Below are positions 1 through 10,975 of a stretch of DNA of 64,000 bases, one piece after another. Where the stretch lies: the NCBI RefSeq assembly GCF_000715075.1, contig NC_134101.1, positions 199,102,103 to 199,166,102 of the forward strand, written 5' to 3'. The position numbers were made by a program, and so were the translations under genes. The notes under the pieces were generated by a model. It had not been told where the DNA came from, did not search any database, and was given only the letters and a program-made list of their open reading frames with translations. This DNA comes from Nicotiana tabacum. Its lineage: Eukaryota > Streptophyta > Magnoliopsida > Solanales > Solanaceae. Numbering within the stretch: position 1 is the stretch's first letter; the number at the start of each line of letters is the position of its first letter.

Positions 1-1648
1 GTGAATCCAGGTTTCAAACGCTCAGAGCATCATTTACAATCATTACTCACCTCGAACCGGCTAAATCTCTAACTCCCGATGCCTTTGCCCCTCGAATCAG
101 CCTCCACGCGCGTCGAATCTGTCCAAAATCAGAACGAATACGTCACAATATGCTAAGGGAACGAAGCCCAAGCGAAAACAATAAACAAAACTCACTATTC
201 CCGAAATTACCAAAACCCGAGCCCCGGGCCCACGTCTCGGAATCGGATAAAAATTATATTTTCAGAATCCTCATACCCTCACGAGTCTAATCATACCAAA
301 ATTATCCAATTCCGGTACCATTTGGTCCTTCAAATCATCATTTTATATTTTTGAAAGATTTTACAATTTTCTTCCCAAATTCCATCCCAAATCACGAATT
401 AAATGATGAACTCAATGATAGATTCATGTACTCTAGCCAAATCTGAGTTAGAATCACTTACCCCGATGAATTTCTTGAAAAACTTTCAAAATATTGCCAA
501 AATCCGAGCTTTCTAGGTCAAAATATCAAATAAAATCCAAAACCTTGTATTTAAAGAGTACCCCACAGATTTCCACCTCCGCGGACCGCACAAAATCGAC
601 CCGGTCCGCACAAAACTTGTGCAGTTCGCACAATAATGACCCCGGCCGCACAGGCTTTCCTCTGCAGTGACATGCTTTAGTCTTTTTGGCCATAACTTTC
701 GCTAAAGATGTCCAAATTGCAATATCTTTACCTTTCTGGAAACTAGACACGAAGGGCTACAACTTTCGTTTTTGAATCATCTCAAAATTCCTTGTAGATC
801 AAAGGATATGAGCTTATGAAGTAGGATCAATGGAACGTTCCCCACCACGGCCGCATAACATTTTGTGCGGTCCACACAGCACCTACCGCGGCTGCACTTC
901 ATTTTGTGCGGTCCGCACAACATATACCATGGCCGCACTTCTTTTTGTGCGGACCGCGCGGGTGGGTTCCGAGGTCTTAACCTGCTACAGCTATGATTTT
1001 CGGCTTAAAACATCCCGGAACCTACCCGAAACTCCTGGATCTTCTAACATTGTACCAACACATCTCATGACATCATTAAAACTTGTTCAAAACTTTGGAA
1101 GGCTCACAATAACATCAATCACCAATTTAACATAGGATTCAATCCTAAGAACTCCAAGAACTCTTAAATTATGCTTTCGATCAAAAAGTCTATCAAATCT
1201 CGTCCCAATGACCTGAAATTTTGCACACACATCCAAAATGACACAACGAAACTACTGCAACTCTCGAAATTCCATTCTGACCACTATATCAAAATCTCAC
1301 CTATCAACCAGAAAGCGCCAAAATCTCAATTTCGCCAATCCAAGCCTAAACCTTCCACAGACTTTCAAAATGTATTCCGATCACGCTCCTAAGTCCCAAA
1401 TAGCCTAACGGAGCTAACCAAATAATAAAAAATCCAATCCAAGATCATATACAAATAAGTCAAATATTGGTCAAATCTTTCAAATTTCAAGCTTCCAAAC
1501 TGGAACTGTTCTTCCAAGTTTATTTCGATTACCCTGAAAACTAAAATCAACAATTTACATAAGTCATATTGCATCACACATGGCATGTCATGCCCGAGAA
1601 CTGGCGAGCGAAATGTAAATGCTCAAAACAACTGGTCGGGTCGTTACA
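1..1648 (-). repeat. Tekay/Del-type LTR (minus strand), starts at 1648 and runs off the left edge
   Basis: Read on the minus strand the segment begins TGTAACGACCCGACC at 1648, the same start as the plus-strand LTR at 50381 (TGTAACGACCCGGC). It contains a CpG-rich patch at about 560-970 made of recurring words such as GTGCGGACCGCAC. The LTR start faces right, so this is the 5' LTR of a minus-strand element extending left out of the window. Small ORFs here (for example 526-750 and 830-1135) only reflect low stop density in the patch. Confidence 0.75.
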
Positions 1649-3795
1649 GAAAGAACCAATGTCAATTATCCCATCTATTCTATGTAGATAATCTCACTTT
1701 AATGTGCAGGATTGACAAAAAATCCCCTATATCAATTCTCAATTGCCTGAATTCTTTTTTCAAATTGTCAGGCCAAAAAATAAATTTGTCAAAGTTAAAA
1801 ATTATTGTCTCCAAAAACTGCTCCACACATACTTCAAAAGTTTTGTCAAAACTACTCAATATGAAAATTAGTAATAGTTTCAGAAAATACCTAGTTTTTC
1901 CAATTACAAACAACAAGCCTAGACCTTCCGATTACCAGTTCATCCTTGATAAGTTGGCAAACAAATTGGCCTCTTGGAAATCAAATTTTCTTACTATGGC
2001 GGGAGAACAACTCTTGCAGTTGCTTCCCTAAACAGTATCCCTAACCATGTCATGCAATATAACTACCTTCCCACTAGGATTACCAAACACATTGACAAAA
2101 TTCAGAAATTTTTTATCTGGGGATCCACTATAAATTCAAAAAATTTAACTAGTATCTTGGGATACTTTGTCAAAAGACAAAGACAAAGGGGGACTTGGCA
2201 TCCACTCAGCAAAGGTAAAAAACCTAGTAACCCTGGCTAACCTCATGGAGACTCATACACAACTCCAAACTTCCTTGGTTTCAAACTCTTATCTCGCTTT
2301 ATGGCTCTTCCAAAAATTTAAAAACCACTTCTTTTATTTGGAAAAGTGTAGTAAAAGGGTGGAAAGTTTGCAACAAAGGTTTAAAATGGATCCCCCACAC
2401 AAATTCTTCTGTGAATATCTGGGAAACAAACTGGATCCCAAAAACTTCATTGCCAAGAAATCAATTAGAGGGACCTCTCACATTTCCTAGCAATAAGCTT
2501 ACAATCAAAGACATTTGGTCTAATAATAATTGGGACTTATCAAAAAGTCCCATTGACCTTCCTCAACACATTAAGAATGACATCCTCTCCATTCATCCTC
2601 TTCATAATGCTCATGACTCCTATTACTGGGAATTGACGGGAAATGGTATTTTCTCGTCAAAAAGTTGCTACAAACTAATTCAATCAAATGAAATCAACTC
2701 GGAGGATTTTAAGTGGATTTAGGATGCTCACTGCACAAATAAAATAAAATTTTTGATGTGCTTCAGAATAGGCTGCCCACTCGCTTTTACTTAAACCATA
2801 TAGGCTTGAATATTGATCCTCTTTGTCCTGTGTGTAAAAGAGAAACTGAAACCATTGAACACATTTTTACAGCTTGTAAAACTGTTATACACTATTGGTC
2901 AATATTGGGTTTAAGTTTTTCTCCCAGTCATAATGGCACACACTGGTTCCATAATATTAGAAACCTAGAATCTTTCACCCCCTCCCCTATTTTAAATGTG
3001 AGGATCTTTACCCTTTTGTCTTGTGGAGTATTTGGCTAAATAGAAATAATAATAATCACTCTAATATGACCATGAATTTCAACCACTCTCATGAAATTTC
3101 ACTAGCATTAGAATATAAGCTCCTCACCACAAAAGGCACACTTAACTGTCCAATCCCATACAATTGAGGTTATATGGCACAAGCCGCCTCCAAATTATTT
3201 CAAATTAAACATAGATGGGGCCTTGAAAGAAATTGTAAACATGGGAGGCATGGGTGAAGTATTCAGATACCATATGGAAAGTGGATAATGGGTTATCAAT
3301 ACTCCTTCCCCTCAAGATCCCCCCTACAGACTGAAATGGAAGCCCTAAAGGAGGGACTTACAATTGCTCTAAGCCATGGTTATACATCGTTGGTGGTTGA
3401 AACGGACGCAACAAAGGTAATCAAATTATTACATTCTAATTGTGTTCCTCACAACTCGACTATTGTTACTTGCAGGTGGTTAATGCACCAGCTGAGGCAG
3501 CCGAAGATCAGCCATAACTTTCGGGAGGGAAACAAGGTAACTCATAAGATGGCAAAGGAGGCACTCAAGCATGCAAAAAATACCAGCTTTTTGATAAACC
3601 TACCCCGTTTGTTTCAAATAATTTAGCAATGGATAAGTATGGTTATGTGTATTTGGTTAAAAATATTAATACTAATGTCTGTTACAGTTTAGCCGAGATG
3701 GGGAATTTGAATGTCCTCAAAGCTTGTAGTTTCCTTAATGTTGTATCTGATGGTACTCTGTAATGTTTAATATATTATCTTTGTTCTGTAAAAAA
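1649..3795 (+). pseudogene. 5'-truncated L1-type LINE remnant (RT end, zinc-binding RT domain, RNase H)
   Basis: Translated pieces in shifting frames show the end of a non-LTR reverse transcriptase, with SHLFYVDNLTLM near 1664-1700 where active LINEs have an F-A-D-D core, so the catalytic Asp pair is damaged. A zf-RVT-like domain follows at about 2650-3000 (CPVCKRETETIEHIF, a C-x2-C...H pattern). A plant LINE RNase H comes next at about 3195-3600 (LNIDGAL; TEMEALKEG; VVETDATK supply the D, E and D positions). Several stops and frame changes (for example at 2031, 2720 and 3039) make it dead. The 3' tail ends in an AT-rich stretch with a short A-run near 3789. The left side is cut by the LTR element ending at 1648. 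Class I element of plant L1 type; family not identified. Confidence 0.8.
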
Positions 3796-3975
3796 AGGAT
3801 ATTGTTCTCTAAATATCAACCTTCTTTATGTAATTATATTCTTAGTGTCCTGAAACTTTTTTCTTTCTCTTTTCTTTTATTGATGTTTATTGGAAATTAT
3901 AGCCTTTTGGGTCTGGTACACCCATAAAAGGTGCTAGTTTATTAGCTGGCTCATTAGGTCTAATCCGTATTTTAA

Positions 3976-4409
3976 CAGTTTGTTTGGATTGTTGTTACAT
4001 GTCATTTCTTAATGTATCTTATTGTATTATATTATTTGGTGAATACAACGTTTGGATAGATTGTATTATTTGTCGTCATTTTATGATATCACATACCAAC
4101 AATATGAAGAATAAACTTGCAACATTGCTAAGAAAAATATGATACGGAGTAGAATTATTATATTAAAAAGTAGAGGGTTAAAATATAATTATTTAATAAT
4201 AAGAAAGGGCAAGATGAGCGGAAAAAAAAAACAAGAAAATAATGCCACCATGCCAAATCCGTTGTTCTATAAAGTGACACTTTTCTCGTTCAGTAATGAT
4301 GGATTTAACGATACAATACAATAAAATTTAAGTAACAATCAAAACAAATATTGTATTTAAAATAACAATATAATATAATACAATATGTAACCACCATCCA
4401 AACAAGTTG
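3976..4409. mobile_element. MITE, copy 1 (possible TAA target duplication)
   Basis: The ends are inverted repeats: CAGTTTGTTTGGATTGTTG on the left and, read on the other strand, CAACTTGTTTGGATGGTGG on the right. TAA flanks both sides (3973-3975 and 4410-4412), which fits a PIF/Harbinger Tourist-like MITE, though 3 bp is weak evidence. The interior is AT-rich with no coding capacity. A second copy in reverse orientation is at 5316-5780. Confidence 0.65.
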
Positions 4410-4452
4410 TAAGTCCAGGGTATATAAACACCACTATGACAGTGGCATAGAT

Positions 4453-4704
4453 AGGACTTCTGCTAAGGGGATTCTAGAATAGAAAAGTTAAAAAGTTAAA
4501 AGAAAATGTGTCTAGTAAGAATTGAACCATCAACTTTACAATGATTTTAAATCCCCTTAACCACTAAGCTATGCTTTTGAGTTATATCAAGGGGATTCAA
4601 ACTATGAAATATAGAGGTACAAATCTTTGCCTTATAAGTATAGAGTAATTCTCCGGCAACGGAAATTCGGGTGAACTTTCTTCCGCCCCTAAATCTGCCC
4701 CTGA
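4453..4704 (-). repeat. Dispersed repeat with tRNA-like A and B boxes, copy 1 (SINE candidate)
   Basis: On the minus strand there is a Pol III A-box match (TAGCTTAGTGGTTAAGG) followed about 40 bases later by a B-box match (GGTTCAATTC). The segment aligns along its whole length with 8244-8487. Shared sequence extends about 130 bases upstream of the A box, which a plain tRNA-derived SINE would not show, so this may be a composite element. No acceptor stem or CCA-ready 3' end is seen, so it is not a functional tRNA gene. Confidence 0.45.
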
Positions 4705-5240
4705 CTATAAGTGTTAAGGCCACTTGTTCACAGAGAGAATGGCAATGGTTTATTCTCTACATCATTAATTAGGGATAATTAGGTTGTAAAAATAGAGATT
4801 TTATTTGTTATGTGAGAATTTTCAACGATCAGTAATTCGAGTCGAGTTACTACAAATAATTCATTTCGCAAAGGAGAACCCCATAAATTTCCTTTACTAT
4901 CAATATTACAATGTTAATTAACAAATAAAAGTTTCTTTACATAGTTGAAAGGAAATTAAGCAGTAATCAAAACCATTTATTTATATAAATGGACTATGAA
5001 AGAATTCTCTGAAAAATAAAAAAAGAATTGCTCTTACTCTAGCGGCAATCAACCACAAAAAAATCATTCTACAAAACTTAAAAGTAAAAGAGTGAATATT
5101 CAACGCACAACAACAATAATAATAATTCAGTATAATTTTATTAGTGGGGTCTAAGAAGGGTAGTGTGTACGCAGACTTTACCCTTACCCTAGGATAGAGA
5201 GACTGTTTAAATAAAACTCGTAAAATACTGGGTCGGTTTG
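4705..5240. other. AT-rich intergenic DNA, nothing recognised
   Basis: No ORF of note, no inverted repeat and no RNA-like structure stands out. Confidence 0.6.
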
Positions 5241-6555
5241 AAGTCCATTACTAGAATAGTTACTCAACTATCCAAAATGACCTAGTAAAATCACTTAACT
5301 ATGCCTATAACACTTACAACTTGTTTCGATAGTTGTAACTTATTATATTTTATCGTATTGTTACTTTACATACAATATTTGTTTTGATTGTTACTTTACA
5401 TATAATGTTTGTTTTGATTGTTACTTTAATTTTATTATATCGTATTGTTAAATTTGTCTTTACGTAACGACGAAGAGTGTCACTTTATGCAACGACAAAT
5501 CTGGTGTGGTGGCATCGTTACCTTACTTTTTCCTCTCATCTTGCCCTTCCTTATTATTAAATAATCATATTTATCATTTACCCTATATTTTTTATATAAT
5601 AATTCTACTATATATCCTAGTTTTTCTTATCAATGTTGCAAGTTTATACTTCATGTTATTGGTGTGTGATATCATCAAACAATGGCAAACGATACAATCT
5701 ATCCAAATGTTGTATCTGTCAAACAATACAATACTATACGATACATTATGAAACGATATGTAACAACCATCTAAATAGCCTAATTTCTTAGACTTTACGA
5801 TACCTAAATACCTATTTTACCCTCTAAATTATCAACCATTATTTTTTTTACTTTTTAAATATTATTCAATTTCTTTTTAGCTTATATTATGGACTTACCT
5901 ATAAAATAAATAATTTTTTATTTATAATAAAAAGTGATTTTTTTTCTAGCCTATGTAATATTAAAATAATTAAATAATTGATCACCATAAAAGAATTAAG
6001 TAGAATAATTGTTTTGTATTAGTGATTTTGATATTAACAATAAAAACTCAAAAATTTAATTTCGCATTTGAGAATGAAAGAGAATAAAGGCTTTTAACAC
6101 ATAAATTTCACGCGTGTAATACAAAAATAATTATTTAAAATAGAGATATATTTATAATCGCATTATATATACTTGAAAACTGTGCTAAATTATTTTACTA
6201 TTCTAATATTATGTATGATTGATAACTGTTCTCAATTATTTTATTGTTTCAACAGTATATATGCTTGAAAAAATACTTTTTACTTTTTCACTTTATAAAT
6301 AAGTTTATTTATTTTATAGCTAAATCCATACTATAAATTTTAAAAAAAAATCACAATAATTAAATAAATTAAAAAGACATAGATTGATAATTTAGAGGGT
6401 AAAATAGGTATTTGACTATCAAACGTTTGAGAAATTTGTTGAGTGGTCTTTGAGTGCTATAAGTATAGTTAAGTAACTTTTTAGTTACAAACAAAAACAA
6501 CATAATTTTGCTAGGAACCTTAAAATAAGTAAGTGACCATTTGAGTAATTGACTT
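5241..6555. mobile_element. Long inverted-repeat element split by a MITE
   Basis: The left arm (5241-5315 continued at 5781-5850) and the right arm (about 6383-6555) are reverse complements over more than 100 bases with small gaps. Clear matching blocks are GATAATTTAGAGGGTAAAAT at about 6386 against its complement at about 5817, and CACTTAACTATGCCTATA at 5292 against the complement of the 6450-6480 segment. The outermost matching bases are AAGTCCATTACT and AGTAATTGACTT. There is no coding capacity. Superfamily not assigned and no convincing target duplication found. Confidence 0.6.
5316..5780. mobile_element. MITE, copy 2 (reverse orientation to copy 1, nested)
   Basis: Read as the reverse complement, copy 1 at 3976-4409 matches this segment through most of its length, including the block GTGTCACTTTAT near 5476 and the ends CAACTTGTTT...ACAACCATCTAAATAG. 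It carries an internal near-tandem duplication of about 30 bases (TTTGTTTTGATTGTTACTTT, near 5388 and 5408). It interrupts the left arm of the surrounding inverted-repeat element and so is the younger insertion. Confidence 0.65.
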
Positions 6556-7617
6556 GCTAGATTTGGTATAAAATTTGTATATATGCATACATTTGTATTG
6601 CTATTGAATTTACAATCATAATTTAAAACAAAAGGAGGAAGGATGTAGGACGTAGGAGTACAATATTGAAAGTAAAGTAGTTTAGGTGGAAAATAAAAGG
6701 CAGCGATAAAAAAATATTAGTATTTCGTAAAGCAAAAAGGCGGTGGGCGAGCTCTTACTAATATTTCCAAAGAAAGATATCCACGAGAATTTTCGATTCC
6801 CATAAAGTTTACAAAATAATTGGACCAAAAAAAAAAAGTTACAAAATAAAAGGTGTGCGCAAGGGAGTTGGCGGCCAGCGAGGATGTAAGTTGGGTGGGT
6901 AAAGAAGTTGGTGGTTGTTGTTGGTAAGGTAGAACATAAAATATTCAACAAAGCCCCAATAATTCTTTTTAAGAAACGAAACCCCAAAATTTGTTAAATA
7001 AAAAAAAAGTAAACTCCAAAAAATTAGGAAATTACGCCCCACGCGTTTTAAAACACTGAGAAAAACAAGAAAGGAACAGATGTGCGTGGAAGTTATCGTG
7101 GGTCACCTTCTAAACACTATGGTTGAGATCTTACGAGGAGAGCAACTCTATACTTCCAAATATTCAGTAGTATTATTACTGGAAATAGCGACTCCTTTGA
7201 TGTGTGAGTATATAATGAAAACACGTCTGTAAAATTGATAGCTATTCAACAGAAAGATCCTTTTTCAAAACATATTTAAGATAACCAAAGATAAATAGTA
7301 GGCAAAAGTAGTGTGATTATTGAAGAAAGACTAATTAATATACTTCTGTTATAAGATAATTTAATAATGCACCTTTAGATTTAAACAAGAATATTGAATG
7401 GCTAATGTTTTGAATTGGACACTTTCTATTTATACTATCCGACTTTCCGTTAGTGAAGGACCAAAGTCACTTAGTTTGTTTAATTAAAGGTCAAAGGTGC
7501 TAGGTCGAATAACACGAGGACTAAAATTAGAATACAGTAATAGTTTGGGGACTAAAACTACTATTTTTCCTTTTTTAATATAAGATGAAGGAACCATTAT
7601 TACTTTTTTTTAGTAGT
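6556..7617. other. AT-rich intergenic DNA, nothing recognised
   Basis: Short minus-strand ORFs near 6682-7042 are hydrophobic, low-complexity translations of T-rich DNA, with no domain and no codon-use signal. I support no gene here. Confidence 0.55.
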
Positions 7618-7870
7618 CGAAGGATCCTTTCTGAGAGTTTGTTGAGCTTGGTTTGGTGACGTGGGACCCCATTTTAAGATCCCAATTTTAGGTGGTCTTT
7701 TCATTTTGTGAGGGCAACTAATTATTTTTCTACAAATTGTGGAAAAGGAAAAGGCAGACGATGAAGGAAAACAGCTGCGGGGGTTGTTGAGCTGAGTTGG
7801 TGATGTGGGTTCCCATTTGAAGGTCCAATTGTTTGGCATTTGCTTCGCAAGTGGTTAATATTTTACGTGA
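7618..7870. repeat. Diverged two-copy direct duplication, period about 145 bp
   Basis: The text GAGTTTGTTGAGCTTGG...TGACGTGGGACCCCATTTTAAG (from about 7632) recurs in altered form from about 7778 as GGGTTGTTGAGCTGAG...TGATGTGGGTTCCCATTTGAAG. The copies are too diverged for a recent event. Function unknown. Confidence 0.5.
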
Positions 7871-8243
7871 GGAATCTCATAGGTGCTGAAGTTGATGGTT
7901 GCCACTATTGAGCACAACTAGATGTTTTTGTTATCAGTAACTTCCCTTGGAAAAATTCTTAGATTGGATTTTTTTTTTTTTTTTGAAGTACTTATCAATC
8001 CGTAATTGCAATTCTATCATGGAGGACTGAAATTAATTAGGTACAAGAATCAATCCCCTAAAAGTTGTGTTTTCCCTCACCTGCAAAAATGACCTAAAAA
8101 GGCTAGAGATAAAGCTGAGAAATTCTTACTAGGGTCTTTAAAAAAAGGCCAATTGAGAGTACGTGTAAACTATATAAATAAGAAATTACTAAAAAAGGCA
8201 ATTAGAAAATCACTTTAACTAAGGTGTTTAGCCCAACGAACGC
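7871..8243. other. Intergenic DNA with a poly-T run
   Basis: A T homopolymer of about 16 lies near 7969-7984. Nothing else is recognisable. Confidence 0.5.
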
Positions 8244-8487
8244 AGGACTTCCGCGGGAGTTCAGAAAAAAAAAACTTAAAAAGGTTGTAGTTAGTGGGAA
8301 TAGAACCAATGGCTTTACAAAAGTTTTGAACCCCTTTGACCACTAAGCTATACTTTTGGGCTGTGTTAAGGGAATTCAAAACATAATATATAGAGGTAAA
8401 AAATAGATTTTGCCTTATATATATAGAGTAATTTTTCAGCGAAGGGGGTTCGGTTAAACATGTTTCCTTCCCCTAAATCCACCCCTG
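8244..8487 (-). repeat. Dispersed repeat with tRNA-like A and B boxes, copy 2
   Basis: Full-length diverged match to 4453-4704 in the same orientation, from AGGACTTC on the left to CCCCTG on the right. Minus-strand A box TAGCTTAGTGGTC at 8338-8350 and degenerate B box GGTTCTATTCC at 8297-8307. Confidence 0.45.
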
Positions 8488-9143
8488 GCCTAGCCTACGA
8501 AGTTTATTGTTGTGTGTCAAACAAACGATAGTAAAAATATTTTTATTTGATTAAATTGATATTCTAATAAAAATAGATTTTGATTTCTGTGCGATGCCAA
8601 ATGCATCTGTGCGAAAGAAGAAGTGCGATCGATTGTAAGGATCTCAAGCAGATGGAGAACCTCATTATTTAGCGGCTTAGAGAGATGGCGTGGGTAAAAA
8701 TGTTATTTTGTGGATCTAGGAACTAAATCCTTAAAGATGGTATACCGTGGTTATTTGTGTAATAATCACTAATTTATACAATCAAAAATAATTTGCATAT
8801 TCCAAATTAAATAGTTTTTCATACAATAGCTAACCTCCGAAGGGATAAATGTTGCTTATTAAAAAGTTGGAACCACCCATAATAGGTGCTCATTCGTATG
8901 AGATTATAGCTGTGCTCCTTGCCACATCAACCGCCGGTAGAGGGTGGAAGGTATCAAATAGCCAAATCTGGAAGAATAATTAGGATCCTAGCAATAGTAC
9001 AATTTCTTTTATTTTCTGATTGATTTTATTTTTTATTTTCATGATGGCATTGCTTAGAGCATGAGACAAGTTAAAAAGGTTAAGAGATGAGAACTTAAAT
9101 TATCTGAATGTAAAGAGTCATCATAGTTTACCAACAACTGATA
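8488..9143. other. Intergenic DNA, nothing recognised
   Basis: No ORF of note, no repeat pair and no RNA-like structure found. Confidence 0.5.
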
Positions 9144-9151
9144 TTGACGTG

Positions 9152-9935
9152 TAGGGGTGTTCGCGGTTCGGTTTGGCCGGTTTTTGATTAAAATTAAAAC
9201 CAAAATAATTTAATCGGTTTTAAAATTTTAAAACCAAAACCAAACCAAATTACATACAAACCATCGATTTGGTTGTTGTTGGTTTGTTTCGGTTTGGTTC
9301 GGTTTTTCGGTTCCTAGTAAGCTAATGATAAGTCGATAATAGTAAAACAACACTATACAACAATCTGAAAATAATTTGCTAAATTTATGTTTTTTTTTAT
9401 ATTTATTTCGGAACTGAAAGTTTATTTACCTGTTTATACGAATAAAATGAACAAAAAACAAACTAAAAGTTTAGTTTCTCAAGCTTTACCTACTATAGTC
9501 TTGCAATTTGAGTTTGTTTTCTTTACTCTTGTCGTAGGTTTTTTTTTTCTAACTCTTTTATTAAGAAAAAGTATGTGTGTGAATTAGATTCACTTAATGA
9601 AAAGAAAATTGGCCGATTCCTATTCTTTTGGGCTTAGGCAATCTTTTAAGATATAAGTAGGATAAATCAAAATTCAAAATAATAATTAAAATGCATAAAA
9701 TATTTAAAATTATTTACGAAAAAATATTATATCATATATCAATAATTATTAATATTTTTATATAATTAATCGGTTCGGTTCGGTTTTTTATAATAGAACG
9801 AAAATCAAATCAAATATTATCGATTTTTAAATTTAAAACTAAAATCAATACAAATCAAAAAAAATATCAATTTACTTAATCGATTTGGTTCGATTTTCGG
9901 TTTGAATCGGTTTTCTGTCAAACCGTGAACAGCCG
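9152..9935. mobile_element. Non-autonomous hAT-like element with exact 8-bp TSD
   Basis: The left end is TAGGGGTGTTCGCGGTT and the right end, read in reverse complement, is CGGCTGTTCACGGTT, a degenerate inverted repeat. TTGACGTG flanks both sides exactly (9144-9151 and 9936-9943), the 8-bp duplication typical of hAT transposons. Both ends are rich in GGTTCGGTTT / AACCGAACC words, as expected of subterminal transposase-binding repeats. The only ORF inside (9387-9587) shows no transposase motif. The last two bases of the right repeat appear lost. Confidence 0.75.
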
Positions 9936-10186
9936 TTGACGTGGTTGGAATGAACAACAAATCCAAAAGTCTGCTAAAAGGGTGTGGTTGTTGATAAGTG
10001 ACAACTTGTACACATATTTCAAATCTACTCTTTATGGATAAGGAGTCTGGCCCGTGGTTGGTAGGTTGTTGACAATTGCAGGATCCATTTTTTGGATAGT
10101 TTTTTATAGTCAGTACTCAGTTGTAACGTACATGTTACACGGAACAATAACAAATTTTAAAAGAAAACAAAATCAAAAGCCACCAT

Positions 10187-10875
10187 TGTATGGGTTCAAA
10201 TTTGGCAATCACGGCATTAACCGAGTAAGATGAGAAACGAGGTCATCATGCCGCAACGCCTGATGGTCGTCATGATAAAAGACGACGACCAAGAACGATC
10301 AGTCGAAATAAGATGTTAACGGTAGATTAAACTTGGGGGGAAACAGTAAGTATATGCTTTTCGAATATTCTCTATGTTGTACTTTTTAGGGTTTTTTGGG
10401 AGACCGTCCCATATAAATAGGAAAAGTTAGTAAAGAAAATGGGATCCCGAAAAAGGAAACAAAGAGCACTTTGTAAAAGATTTATCTAAGAGAATATACT
10501 AGAAAGGCATTATTCATTGATTGCATTACTAAAATACACATCGGTATTCCACATTGACAAGGTTAAAAGATTCCTTAGTCATCTCATATTTCTCTTCTTT
10601 CCCCACTGCTATCAAGGAAAGAAGCTTTCCGAAAGGTCTCAATAATTGGGTAACAACTTCTTATGATTACGCCGATTGCATTTGCTTAAATTGATTGCGC
10701 GTTTATGTTGTTGCATTTATAAGCATCTAATCGATTCAAACATATTAACTAACGTCTTTCATTTAGTCAACTCTATTTGTCATTTGGTCTAGATTTATTA
10801 TCCTTAACTAAGATTCACTCATCTTCTCATCATTAATTGATTTAATCAAAAGGTTTAACACTTTTTGATCAAATA
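10187..10875 (+). repeat. Element A 5' LTR
   Basis: Starts TGTATGGGTTCAAATTTGG and ends at AAATA (AAACA in the 3' copy). It contains a TATA box (TATAAATA at 10412-10419), a likely LTR promoter. Matches 20894-22455 apart from the inserted hAT-like element there. Confidence 0.9.
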
Positions 10876-10878
10876 ATT

Positions 10879-10895
10879 TGGCGTCGTCTGTGAGG
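10879..10895 (+). other. Element A primer binding site
   Basis: TGGCGTCGTCTGTGAGG begins three bases after the LTR end, where the tRNA primer site of a plant gypsy element sits. It differs from the PBS of B and C. The tRNA species was not identified. Confidence 0.7.
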
Positions 10896-10975
10896 AGTTC
10901 TTTAGTTAAAATTTTAGTTTCATCTAGATCATAAGAAGGGATAGTCATCTTTTCCTAGCTTTGCATAAAATAACA

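Noticed and set aside
830..1135. 101-codon plus ORF in the first kilobase
   Set aside because: Lies in the CpG-rich patch of a minus-strand LTR; no domain, biased composition.
4560..4640. Possible tRNA gene on the minus strand
   Set aside because: A and B boxes match, but no cloverleaf, acceptor stem or anticodon arm can be drawn; a diverged repeat copy exists at 8.2 kb.
6682..7042. Two hydrophobic minus-strand ORFs, possible small membrane proteins
   Set aside because: Overlapping frames in T-rich DNA, no signal of codon use, no homologue recognised.
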